13,364 nt of DNA from contig CABUSL010000045.1 of NCBI GenBank assembly GCA_902494295.1, positions 1-13,364 on the forward strand. Direction: 5' to 3'. This DNA comes from an uncultured Collinsella sp. Lineage in GTDB: Bacteria; Actinomycetota; Coriobacteriia; Coriobacteriales; Coriobacteriaceae. Shown in pieces: positions 7,334-13,364 of this stretch. A program made the position numbers and the translations under genes. A model generated the notes under the pieces. It saw only the letters and a program-made list of their open reading frames with translations, was not told the DNA's origin and searched no databases. The stretch's first letter is position 1. Each line of letters begins with the position of its first letter.

Positions 7334-7371
7334 AACCACCACAAAGGAGACCTTTGTGGTGGTTTTTGTTT
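7334..7371 (+). terminator. Rho-independent terminator of the flavodiiron gene
   Basis: A perfect 14-bp stem AACCACCACAAAGG / CCTTTGTGGTGGTT (7334-7347 and 7351-7364) has loop AGA and is followed by TTTGTTT. It is oriented for the plus strand. Its T-tail touches the stop codon of the convergent DeoR-family gene. Confidence 0.93.
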
Positions 7372-8173
7372 AAACGCCGGCGATGAGGAGATTTGGGCGG
7401 GCGTTGTCGACGATCTCGGCGATTGAGGTGGCGACGGCATGATCGGGGTCACGGTCCATCACGATGGTGTCGACATCGGTCAGCTCGGCAAAGCGGTACA
7501 TGCCGCGTCCGTTAACCTTGCTGGCGTCCATGAGGGCGACGCTTTGATGGGCCGCGGCGATCATAGCCGTTTTGGTCTCGGCCATCTGGGGAAAGTCGGT
7601 CGTAAAGCCGCAGCTGGAGACAAAGGCGCCGGGGCACATGACGGCCAGATCGGCATGGACCATTTGGAGCGCCTGCATAGTGAGCGGTCCGTACAAATAA
7701 CGATGGCCTTTGCGCAGCGCCCCGCCCAGCATGACGACATCGACTGAGGGCATGCTCTCGTCGATGTAATCGGCAATGGTAATGTCGGCCGTGATGACGG
7801 TGATACCGTCGCGCTGATCGAGGAGCCGGACGAACTCGAGCGCCGTGGTGCCCGAGTCGACGAGCAGCGTGTCGCCGTCATTGACGAGCTCGATGGCGCT
7901 TTGCGCGATGGCCTGCTTGGCGGCGACGTTGACATTGATGCGGCGATCCTGCGTGGAAACGGTTAGGCGTTTGTGGAGCGATACGGCACCACCGTGTGTG
8001 CGGCGCAGCTTGCCTGCTTCGGCGAGCGCGTCAAGGTCGGCGCGGGCGGTGACGGAGGACACGCCAAAGGTCTGGGCGATTTCTGCTACCTGCACCGAGG
8101 CATTATGATCGAGCATTTCCATAATGGCGGTACGGCGTTCGTCGGCAAAGGCACGGTTGGTGGCTTGGGCCAT
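7370..8173 (-). CDS. DeoR-family transcriptional regulator of sugar metabolism
   Basis: A 267-residue protein of normal family length. The N-terminal DeoR helix-turn-helix covers about residues 12-60 (VAEIAQTFGVSSVTARADL followed by RTHGGAV). The C-terminal sugar-phosphate sensor domain contains DSGTTALE (106-113), a LGGALRKG glycine segment and DASKVNGRG. The ATG at 8173 is chosen for the GGAG seven bases upstream and the normal distance to the HTH. An alternative ATG at 8230 adds 19 residues but has only a weak purine-rich SD. It is divergent from the ketose-bisphosphate aldolase, so a phosphorylated-sugar-responsive repressor of that gene is the natural inference. The effector is unknown. 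Confidence 0.92.
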   Translation of the reverse strand: MAQATNRAFADERRTAIMEMLDHNASVQVAEIAQTFGVSSVTARADLDALAEAGKLRRTHGGAVSLHKRLTVSTQDRRINVNVAAKQAIAQSAIELVNDGDTLLVDSGTTALEFVRLLDQRDGITVITADITIADYIDESMPSVDVVMLGGALRKGHRYLYGPLTMQALQMVHADLAVMCPGAFVSSCGFTTDFPQMAETKTAMIAAAHQSVALMDASKVNGRGMYRFAELTDVDTIVMDRDPDHAVATSIAEIVDNARPNLLIAGV

Positions 8174-8507
8174 GCTTGCTCCATTCTCGGCTAAATTTGC
8201 AGGAATTGTGTTGACTCTATTTTCGTTCATTTTCTTTTTGAGTAAGAAAACACCTTTCGATTACTTATCTTTTCTATAAAAGAAAGACGCTGAACGCCCA
8301 TAATTCAATATCGAACATGTCCACTTGGCTCAAATTCCTTCCGTTTACTTTTCAAAAACGACTGTATTGACCTGCATGGGCTCAATATCTCGCGCGTGTA
8401 AAGCCGCTGAATTTCATACAATGAGCGCAGTAAAACGCAAGGTAAAACGCCTTGTGAACAACTACGCCCGATGTCCAGATGCGGGCGAGGGAGAGGAGCA
8501 AACGCTC
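8174..8507. other. Divergent DeoR/aldolase intergenic region with structured leader
   Basis: 334 bases without a supported gene. The A/T-rich part (8215-8290) is where divergent promoters would be expected, but I find no convincing -35/-10 pair. TTTCT-ATAAA-AGAAA (8271-8285) is a small inverted repeat that could serve as an operator. Near the aldolase start are two potential RNA hairpins: CGCAAGG/CCTTGTG (8436-8442 and 8450-8456, one G-T pair) and CGCCCG/CGGGCG (8465-8470 and 8482-8487). The second ends seven bases before the SD. The octamer TAAAACGC occurs twice (8431, 8443). Confidence 0.45.
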
Positions 8508-9365
8508 ATGGCACTTGTTACCACCGAAAAGATGCTCAAGGACGCTCAGGCCGGTCATTACGCCGTTGGCGCGTTCAACGTCGAGAACCTCGAGTTTGTT
8601 ATGGCCGTTTTGGCTGCCGCCGAGGAGACCAAGTCCCCCGTCATCATGCAGACCACCCCGGGCACCATCAAGACCGCTGGTCTGGACTACTTCTACGGCA
8701 TGGTCAAGGCTGCCGCCGAGCGCGCTTCCGTGCCCGTTGCCCTGCACCTCGATCACGGCGACGGCTATGACCGCTGCATGCAGGCTTTCCGCACGGGCTA
8801 CACCTCTGTCATGATCGACGGTTCGCACGAGTCCTTCGAGGACAACATCGCCCTGACCAAGTCCGTCGCCGACGCTGGCCGCGCCATGGGCGTGCCCGTC
8901 GAGGCCGAGCTCGGTAAGGTTGGCGGCAAGGAGGACGACGGTCCCGCGGTTGAGGGCGAGAGCCCCTACACCGATCCTGCCGAGGCCAAGGAGTTCGTCG
9001 AGCGTACCGGCTGCACCTCCCTCGCAATTGGCGTTGGCACCAGCCACGGTGTGTACACGAGCGATCCGCACATCGAGCAGTCCGTGGTCAAGGCTATCCG
9101 CGACGCCGTCGACGTGCCGCTGGTTCTGCACGGCACCTCCGGTGTGCCCGATGAGCAGGTTGCCGAGGCTGTGAAGAACGGCATCTGCAAGGTTAACTAC
9201 GCCACCGAGCTGCGTCAGGCCTACACCAAGGGTTTCATGGCCTACATGGCCGAGAACCCCGCCTGCTTCGACCCCAAGAAGCCGGCCAAGGAGGGCATGC
9301 GTGAGATTACCGAGCTGGTTAAGATCCGCATGACCAACCTCAACTCTGTGGGCAAAGCAGAGTAA
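8508..9365 (+). CDS. Class II ketose-bisphosphate aldolase (Fba/GatY/KbaY type)
   Basis: A zinc-dependent aldolase of 285 residues that cleaves fructose- or tagatose-1,6-bisphosphate into DHAP and glyceraldehyde-3-phosphate. Key residues fall where the family needs them: D82 and H83 in LHLDHGDG, E134 in VEAELG, H180 in GTSHGVY and H208 in LHGTSG. These numbers match the GatY/KbaY-size subfamily, so the substrate (fructose versus tagatose bisphosphate) is not settled. The ATG at 8508 has AGGAG (8494-8498) nine bases upstream; the long in-frame extension to TTG 8325 is unsupported. Codon use is strongly biased to C-ending codons, as expected for a highly expressed glycolytic gene. It is divergent from a DeoR-family regulator and followed by a strong terminator. 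Confidence 0.93.
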   Translation: MALVTTEKMLKDAQAGHYAVGAFNVENLEFVMAVLAAAEETKSPVIMQTTPGTIKTAGLDYFYGMVKAAAERASVPVALHLDHGDGYDRCMQAFRTGYTSVMIDGSHESFEDNIALTKSVADAGRAMGVPVEAELGKVGGKEDDGPAVEGESPYTDPAEAKEFVERTGCTSLAIGVGTSHGVYTSDPHIEQSVVKAIRDAVDVPLVLHGTSGVPDEQVAEAVKNGICKVNYATELRQAYTKGFMAYMAENPACFDPKKPAKEGMREITELVKIRMTNLNSVGKAE

Positions 9366-9400
9366 CAGCAAGGGTACTCCGACTCGCTACATATCCCGGA

Positions 9401-9521
9401 GAGGGACGAGGGCTTAGTTCCCCAATCGTCCTCGGGCATGCAAAAAGCCTCGCTGCGCACTTCGTGCGGCGAGGCTTTTTGCCCCCTGCGGAAAGATTGG
9501 GGAACTAAGCCCTCGTCCCTC
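9401..9521. repeat. 121-bp element with 27-bp perfect inverted repeats
   Basis: Bases 9401-9427 (starting GAGGGACGAGGGCTTAG) are the exact reverse complement of 9495-9521. The arms enclose a complete terminator hairpin (9440-9482). No clear target-site duplication flanks it. It could be a MITE-like insertion or a repeated composite terminator; its copy number cannot be judged from one window. Confidence 0.85.
9440..9482. terminator. Bidirectional terminator after the aldolase
   Basis: A 14-bp perfect outer stem GCAAAAAGCCTCGC / GCGAGGCTTTTTGC encloses a smaller CGCAC/GTGCG hairpin with loop TTC. The A-run on one side and T-run on the other mean it can stop transcription from both directions. 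Confidence 0.9.
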
Positions 9522-10066
9522 CCAAGGTGACCTGCTCGAGGTCGTCGCCCTTGTGGCGTTGGGCGGAAAATTGGAGCGTTAGGGCTACTTTGTTGATGAG
9601 GGATTAGTATGCCCGGGCTTGGTTGGGGAATGACTTGTTTAGGGCTGCCTGGAGCTTTTCGAAGGATGCTCGCAAGTTGTGGCTCTGGTCGGTTGAGCGT
9701 TTGGCTTTTGTGGCGGGGGAGTCGAGGAGACTGTTTCTCTGTGTCGGGGGGAAGGAGAAAAGGTTTGCATATTTTAGGGATGGCTGCTGTGTTGCGTCAT
9801 TGGAAGAATGCATGCTTATGCGGCCTCCTCGATGTCCACCAATAGATTGCGCTCGGGGTATGCTGCTAGGTCCCGTGCGTTGGCAGTATTATGCCGCGGC
9901 TGCTGCAAAGAAGCGCTAAAGAAAGGCTTAACCTGGTTTGGTGTTACGATGAAACTGCAGTTCAGAGGTATCGAGCAACACTCTTGAAAGGTTTTGGGCT
10001 TAAGGGCTTTCTAAGGTTTGTGACGTGGATGTGGCGCGGACGTGCGGAGCGTGTGAATGCTCGCTG
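9522..10066. other. Gene-poor interval, possible gene remnant
   Basis: No confidently recognised gene lies between the aldolase terminator and the NUDIX-Vsr gene. The minus strand shows two short consecutive open frames: one without an ATG, open from 10010 and ending at TAA (9818-9816), then the 69-residue ORF described separately. No tRNA-like cloverleaf and no T-run terminator for the upstream minus-strand gene were seen. Confidence 0.4.
9604..9813 (-). CDS. Possible small protein, 69 residues, unknown
   Basis: An ATG-initiated ORF with a strong SD, GAGGAGG (9830-9824), ten bases upstream. The preceding minus-strand open frame stops two bases before this ATG, as in translational coupling. 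The product is polar and Ser/Asn/Gln-rich, with one possible helix near the C-terminus (RASFEKLQAALNK). There is no signal peptide, membrane segment or recognisable motif. It could be real, a remnant of a broken gene, or chance. Confidence 0.25.
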   Translation of the reverse strand: MHSSNDATQQPSLKYANLFSFPPTQRNSLLDSPATKAKRSTDQSHNLRASFEKLQAALNKSFPNQARAY

Positions 10067-11053
10067 TTAGCGCTGTGGCTCTGCGGCGCGCACCTGCTCG
10101 ATGACCTTTTCCATGGTGGCGTCGATGCGGTCCTTTTTGAGTTCGCATTCCCAGATGGTTATGGGCGTCCAGCCCATTTGAGTGAGCGCTGCCACGGCGG
10201 CGCGATCGCGTTCGACGTTGCGACGGAACTTTGCCTCCCAAAACTCAACATTGCGCTTGGGCTGGCTCGGATTGCACTTAGGGCAGCGATGCCAAAAGCA
10301 GCCGTTGACGAAGATGGCGATCTTGCGGCCGGGGAAGGCGATGTCGGGCTTGCCGGGGACCTTCCATTCTAGGCGATAGCCTGTGAGCCCCGCAGCGCGT
10401 AGGCGCTGGCGAACGAGCAGCTCGGGCTTGGTGTTGGCGCGTTTGTTGCCCTTCATGGACTTTTTTATAGCGGCGCGACGGCGCACGAGCTCACGCTCGT
10501 CGGCGGAAAGGTCCGAGGTGTCGATGCCGTCGAGCAGGCCGGGCTTGGGGCGTTTTTTGCTGCGGCGCTTAGGTGCACGCTTGGGTTTGGCGGCAGGCTT
10601 GTCGGCCGCGCTGGCCTTGGCGTCATCGGCGGAGCTTGCCTCAAGCCGATCTTCCTTCAACTCAATCAGAGCATCGATAAGCCCTTTGTCGGCGGGCATC
10701 CACTCAACCGTGGCAAGCGAGGTGCGCGGAATCCAGCGGATATCGAGCTGGCGGTCGTGCTTCTGAGGCTCATCGGATTCATCGGAGAGCGAGCAGTAGT
10801 AGCACTCCATGGAGAGGTGAAAATCGGGGTAGTCATACTCAACGGTATAGAAATCGCGCAGGTTGGTGACTTTTACCTGCAGCTCTTCCATGAGCTCGCG
10901 GCGTACGGCGTCCTCGGGCGTCTCGCCGCGCATGAGCTTGCCGCCGGGAAACTCCCAAAGTCCCTGCATGTCGCCGTAGCCGCGCTGCACGGCAAGCAGC
11001 TCGTCAGATCTTTCCTTGCGAATGATCCCAGCGGCAACATGAACAGTCTTCAA
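10067..11053 (-). CDS. NUDIX hydrolase (MutT-like) fused to Vsr-type mismatch endonuclease
   Basis: A 328-residue two-domain protein. Residues 1 to about 130 form a MutT/NudG-like NUDIX domain, with LWEFPGGK (32-39) and the box GKLMRGETPEDAV-RRELMEELQV (38-60). All catalytic Glu are present, but the usual Gly near the box end is Gln59. A Lys/Ala/Arg-rich linker (about 135-175) leads to a Vsr domain: NTKPELLVRQRL (207-218), PGKPDIAF (233-240, catalytic Asp237), FVNGCFWHRCPKC (248-260) and IWECELKK (300-307). NUDIX enzymes sanitise damaged nucleotides; Vsr nicks T:G mismatches arising at methylated cytosines. The TTG at 11053 is chosen because AGAGAGGA precedes it by six bases and the NUDIX domain begins at once; the frame further upstream is antisense to the ABC gene. 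No methyltransferase lies nearby. Confidence 0.88.
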   Translation of the reverse strand: MKTVHVAAGIIRKERSDELLAVQRGYGDMQGLWEFPGGKLMRGETPEDAVRRELMEELQVKVTNLRDFYTVEYDYPDFHLSMECYYCSLSDESDEPQKHDRQLDIRWIPRTSLATVEWMPADKGLIDALIELKEDRLEASSADDAKASAADKPAAKPKRAPKRRSKKRPKPGLLDGIDTSDLSADERELVRRRAAIKKSMKGNKRANTKPELLVRQRLRAAGLTGYRLEWKVPGKPDIAFPGRKIAIFVNGCFWHRCPKCNPSQPKRNVEFWEAKFRRNVERDRAAVAALTQMGWTPITIWECELKKDRIDATMEKVIEQVRAAEPQR

Positions 11054-11085
11054 CAGGAGTCCTCTCTCAACATCAACACGCGGCA

Positions 11086-11118
11086 GGGTAGCTACCCGTA
11101 CCTTACACAACGGTAAGG
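11086..11118. promoter_or_regulatory. Two palindromes upstream of the NUDIX-Vsr gene
   Basis: GGGTAGCTACCC (11086-11097) is a perfect 12-bp palindrome. Four bases on, CCTTAC-ACAACG-GTAAGG (11101-11118) has perfect 6-bp arms. They lie 33-65 bases before the TTG start and 84-116 before the divergent ABC gene, so they could serve either. No confident promoter hexamers were found. Confidence 0.4.
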
Positions 11119-11153
11119 CAAGCGTAAGCCATATCGATGGTAGCCGACTCGTC

Positions 11154-11191
11154 TTCTTGCGACTATAGATGCCGTAGACTAATCGCAAGAA
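11154..11191 (+). promoter_or_regulatory. 9-bp inverted repeat just before the BceA-type gene
   Basis: TTCTTGCGA (11154-11162) and TCGCAAGAA (11183-11191) are perfect arms with a 20-base spacer. The right arm abuts the SD AAGGA (11191-11195). It could be a response-regulator operator or an RNA hairpin that affects ribosome access. Confidence 0.45.
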
Positions 11192-11201
11192 AGGACTCGG
11201 T

Positions 11202-11987
11202 ATGCAAACCACGCACATGGCGACCCCGGTACTGGAGGTCGCGCATCTCGAAAAGGTATACGGAGCGCTAGGCAACGTGACCCGCGCGCTCAACGACGTC
11301 AGCTTTACCGTCAACCGCGGTGAATTTGTTGGCATCATGGGCGCTTCGGGCTCGGGCAAGTCGACGTTGCTCAACTGCGTCTCGACCATCGATAGCGCCA
11401 CGAGCGGCACCATCCGCATCAACGGCCAGGACGTGACGCGTATGAAGCAGGCTAAGCTTTCGCAGTTCCGCCGCGAGGAGCTCGGCTTTATCTTCCAGGA
11501 CTCCAACCTGCTCGATACGCTCACGGCACGCGAGAACATCGCCCTGCCGCTCACCATCGCCCGCACAAACTCGGCAGAGATCTCGACTCGCGTGCAGGAT
11601 GTGGCAGCGCGCCTGTCCATCAGCCAGGTGCTCGACAAGTATCCCTACCAGATGTCCGGCGGTCAGCAGCAGCGCGTTGCCGCGGCTCGCGCGCTCGTCA
11701 CCGACCCCACCATGATCATGGCCGACGAGCCCACCGGCGCCCTCGATTCCAAGAGTGCCCGCCTGCTGCTCGAGAGCCTGGAGGCCCTCAATCGCCGCCT
11801 GCGCGCCACGGTGCTCATGGTCACGCACGACAGCTTTGCCGCCAGCTACACGAGCCGTGTGCTGTTTATTCGCGACGGCAAGATCTTCACCGAGCTGCGC
11901 CGCGGCGACACCGACCGCCGAGAGTTCTTCGACCGCATTATGGAGGTCGTTGCCATGATGGGCGGTGAGGGCTCCGATGCTCTGTAA
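11202..11987 (+). CDS. ABC transporter ATP-binding protein, BceA/MacB-like
   Basis: The 261-residue ATPase of a Bce-type (peptide antibiotic resistance/sensing) or related lipid-extracting ABC exporter, acting at the inner face of the membrane. Walker A GASGSGKST is at 47-55, the Q-loop Gln at 99, the signature MSGGQQQR at 151-158, Walker B MIMADEPTGALDS at 171-183 and the switch His at 209. The C-terminal tail (EFFDRIMEVVAMMGG) is typical of the BceA subgroup. The ATG at 11202 has AAGGA (11191-11195) six bases upstream; a second ATG at residue 6 is possible. It overlaps the permease gene by 11 bases, which indicates translational coupling. No two-component system is visible in this window, though one often accompanies such pairs. 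Confidence 0.93.
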   Translation: MQTTHMATPVLEVAHLEKVYGALGNVTRALNDVSFTVNRGEFVGIMGASGSGKSTLLNCVSTIDSATSGTIRINGQDVTRMKQAKLSQFRREELGFIFQDSNLLDTLTARENIALPLTIARTNSAEISTRVQDVAARLSISQVLDKYPYQMSGGQQQRVAAARALVTDPTMIMADEPTGALDSKSARLLLESLEALNRRLRATVLMVTHDSFAASYTSRVLFIRDGKIFTELRRGDTDRREFFDRIMEVVAMMGGEGSDAL

Positions 11988-13364
11988 ACTCGCTTGGGGC
12001 AACGTCCGCCGTGCCGGCCGCGACTACCTCGTCTACCTTTTGACGCTCACCCTGGGCGTCACGGTTTTCTACGCCTTTAACACCATCTCGATGCAGGTCG
12101 ACATCGCCGGAATCGATGAAAAGGGCTTGGCGCAGGTAATGGGCAGCATGCTCGGCGACCTGACGTACTTTTTGGCCGGTGTCATGGCCTTTTTGATGGT
12201 GTATGCCAATAACTTCATCATGAAACGCCGCAAGAAGGAGTTTGGCCTGTACCAGGTGCTCGGCATGGGGCGCGGGCGCGTCGCCACGATTATGGCGCTC
12301 GAGACGGTGATCGTTTCGGTCGTGGCCTTTGTCGCCGGCATTGTGCTGGGCGTGGGACTCTCCCAGCTCATGACGTTCTTTACGGCCTCGCTCTTTAAGA
12401 CACAGATCGCCAATTTCCACTTCTTTTTCTCGGTGCATGCGTTCAACCTGACCCTTGCCTGCATGCTCGTAATGTTTGTGCTCACGCTACTGCTGAACCT
12501 TCGCGCCGTGCGTCGTACCAAACTCATCGAGCTTATGGGTGCCGAGCGTCGCAACGAGAGCATCAAGACGCGCAACCCCTGGATTGCGATTGCCATCTTT
12601 GCCGTGGGCGTGGTGCTTGTGGGCGTGGCCTATTACCGTCTGCTACGTGATGGGTTCCCGCTAACCGCGACCGACAGCAAGCTGCAAGAGGCCATGAACC
12701 AGTTTGGCATTACGACCGCTATGGTTACCGTGGGCACCTTTGCCCTGTTCTGGGGACTCTCGGGCATGCTCATCAAGCTGCTGCAGAGCCTGCGCGGCGT
12801 GTATTGGCGCGGCCTCAACATGTTTACCGTGCGCCAGCTTGCGGCCAAGGTCAACACGGTGTGCTTTTCGATGGGCGTCATCGCGATGCTCCTGTTTTTG
12901 GCCATCACCTCGGTGACGTGCGGTATGTCGATTGCCAATGTGATGAACGAAAACCTGGAGCGCTATAGCCCTGTTGACGTGTCACAGACGTATGTCTATT
13001 ACACGCCCGATACGCTCGACTTCTACAAAGAGTCTTTCAATCCGTCTGAGGCCGATCGAATGGTGCTGGCCGATAGTACGGTCGATTTGTACTCCGCATG
13101 GCACGGCGATCCATGGCACGGCGATCGTAAGGGCAAGTCGGCGGACAACAACGACGAGACCGGCAAGAAGGTCAATATCGCCGATGTTGCCGGTGAGCAT
13201 GTGCAGATCGATTCGTATCTGAGTTACCCGCTTGGCGGCTCGGATCCTTCGGTGACTCCAAGTGAGATGTGCAAGACCATGGGCGAAAAGCTTCCCAAGG
13301 CGTTCGGGGGTAGCAATGCCGATACGATGGGTCTGTTTGTGACGCCGGCGAGCCAGTACAACAA
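11977..13364 (+). CDS. ABC transporter permease, BceB/FtsX-like (3' end outside window)
   Basis: 462 codons are visible and the frame runs off the window. The protein starts MLCKLAWGNVRRAGRDY and has hydrophobic segments at about 17-35, 61-80, 104-129, 148-175, 201-220, 243-266 and 294-320. After the seventh comes a polar stretch from about 322, matching the large extracellular sensor domain between TM7 and TM8 of BceB proteins. The cytoplasmic motif MKRRKKEFGLYQVLGM (82-97) and LRAVRRTKLIELM (175-187) are family hallmarks. The ATG at 11977 overlaps the ATPase stop. It likely forms the membrane part of a cell-envelope stress or antimicrobial-peptide transporter; the substrate is unknown. The visible extracellular part carries a 15-bp tandem duplication. 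Confidence 0.92.
   Translation, partial: MLCKLAWGNVRRAGRDYLVYLLTLTLGVTVFYAFNTISMQVDIAGIDEKGLAQVMGSMLGDLTYFLAGVMAFLMVYANNFIMKRRKKEFGLYQVLGMGRGRVATIMALETVIVSVVAFVAGIVLGVGLSQLMTFFTASLFKTQIANFHFFFSVHAFNLTLACMLVMFVLTLLLNLRAVRRTKLIELMGAERRNESIKTRNPWIAIAIFAVGVVLVGVAYYRLLRDGFPLTATDSKLQEAMNQFGITTAMVTVGTFALFWGLSGMLIKLLQSLRGVYWRGLNMFTVRQLAAKVNTVCFSMGVIAMLLFLAITSVTCGMSIANVMNENLERYSPVDVSQTYVYYTPDTLDFYKESFNPSEADRMVLADSTVDLYSAWHGDPWHGDRKGKSADNNDETGKKVNIADVAGEHVQIDSYLSYPLGGSDPSVTPSEMCKTMGEKLPKAFGGSNADTMGLFVTPASQYN
13097..13126 (+). repeat. 15-bp in-frame tandem duplication in the permease
   Basis: CATGGCACGGCGATC occurs twice back to back (13097-13111, 13112-13126). It encodes WHGDP then WHGDR at residues 375-384 of the predicted extracellular domain. 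The copies are identical, which suggests a recent slippage event. Confidence 0.9.

Noticed and set aside
8325..8507. 61-residue extension of the aldolase from TTG 8325
   Set aside because: The family begins at the ATG at 8508; the extension has no family features and overlaps the leader hairpins.
9522..10066. tRNA or small-RNA gene in the gene-poor gap
   Set aside because: No cloverleaf, no TTCGAATCC-like T-arm, and no hairpin with T-run found.
11054..11638. Extension of the NUDIX-Vsr frame to 11638
   Set aside because: It is antisense to the BceA-type gene; the NUDIX domain starts at TTG 11053 with its own SD.
11268..12002. 244-residue minus-strand frame opposite the ABC ATPase
   Set aside because: Antisense shadow; the plus-strand frame has all ABC motifs.

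Overview
The window looks like chromosomal DNA from a moderately GC-rich anaerobic actinobacterium. My best guess is a Collinsella-like member of the Coriobacteriia. This is an inference from gene content (Firmicutes-like class II GalT, flavodiiron protein, Bce-type ABC transporter), base composition by eye, strong Shine-Dalgarno sites and GTG/TTG starts; no database search was possible.

Layout. (1) 1-1730: a lower-GC accessory patch holding one minus-strand AAA+ ATPase of the DUF4143 type. It is bracketed by two copies of a 37-bp dispersed-looking repeat and preceded by three 33-bp tandem repeats and a palindrome. (2) 1732-6020: a galactose locus. galK and galT (class II) form an overlapping minus-strand operon ending at a strong terminator. 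It is divergent from a plus-strand LacI-family regulator. The 338-bp gap between them holds three copies of one operator-like sequence, two of which form a perfect 18-bp inverted pair. (3) 6104-7371: a monocistronic flavodiiron protein (O2/NO reduction) with extended -10, canonical SD and a perfect terminator. (4) 7370-9521: a DeoR-family regulator divergent from a class II ketose-bisphosphate aldolase. The aldolase ends at a bidirectional terminator nested inside a 27-bp perfect inverted repeat. (5) 9522-10066: a gene-poor stretch with at most one small ORF. (6) 10067-11053: a single minus-strand protein fusing a MutT-like NUDIX hydrolase to a Vsr mismatch endonuclease. (7) 11202-13364: the ATPase and the start of the permease of a BceAB-type ABC transporter; the permease is cut by the window edge.

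Together, galK/galT and the LacI regulator are a self-contained Leloir-type galactose module (no galE or transporter is visible). The DeoR/aldolase pair is probably a second sugar-phosphate unit. The most unusual items are the NUDIX-Vsr fusion, the repeat architecture around the DUF4143 ATPase, and the terminator wrapped in long inverted repeats. I see no CRISPR array, tRNA, rRNA, phage gene or recognisable transposase. I do not claim a wholly new defence system here.
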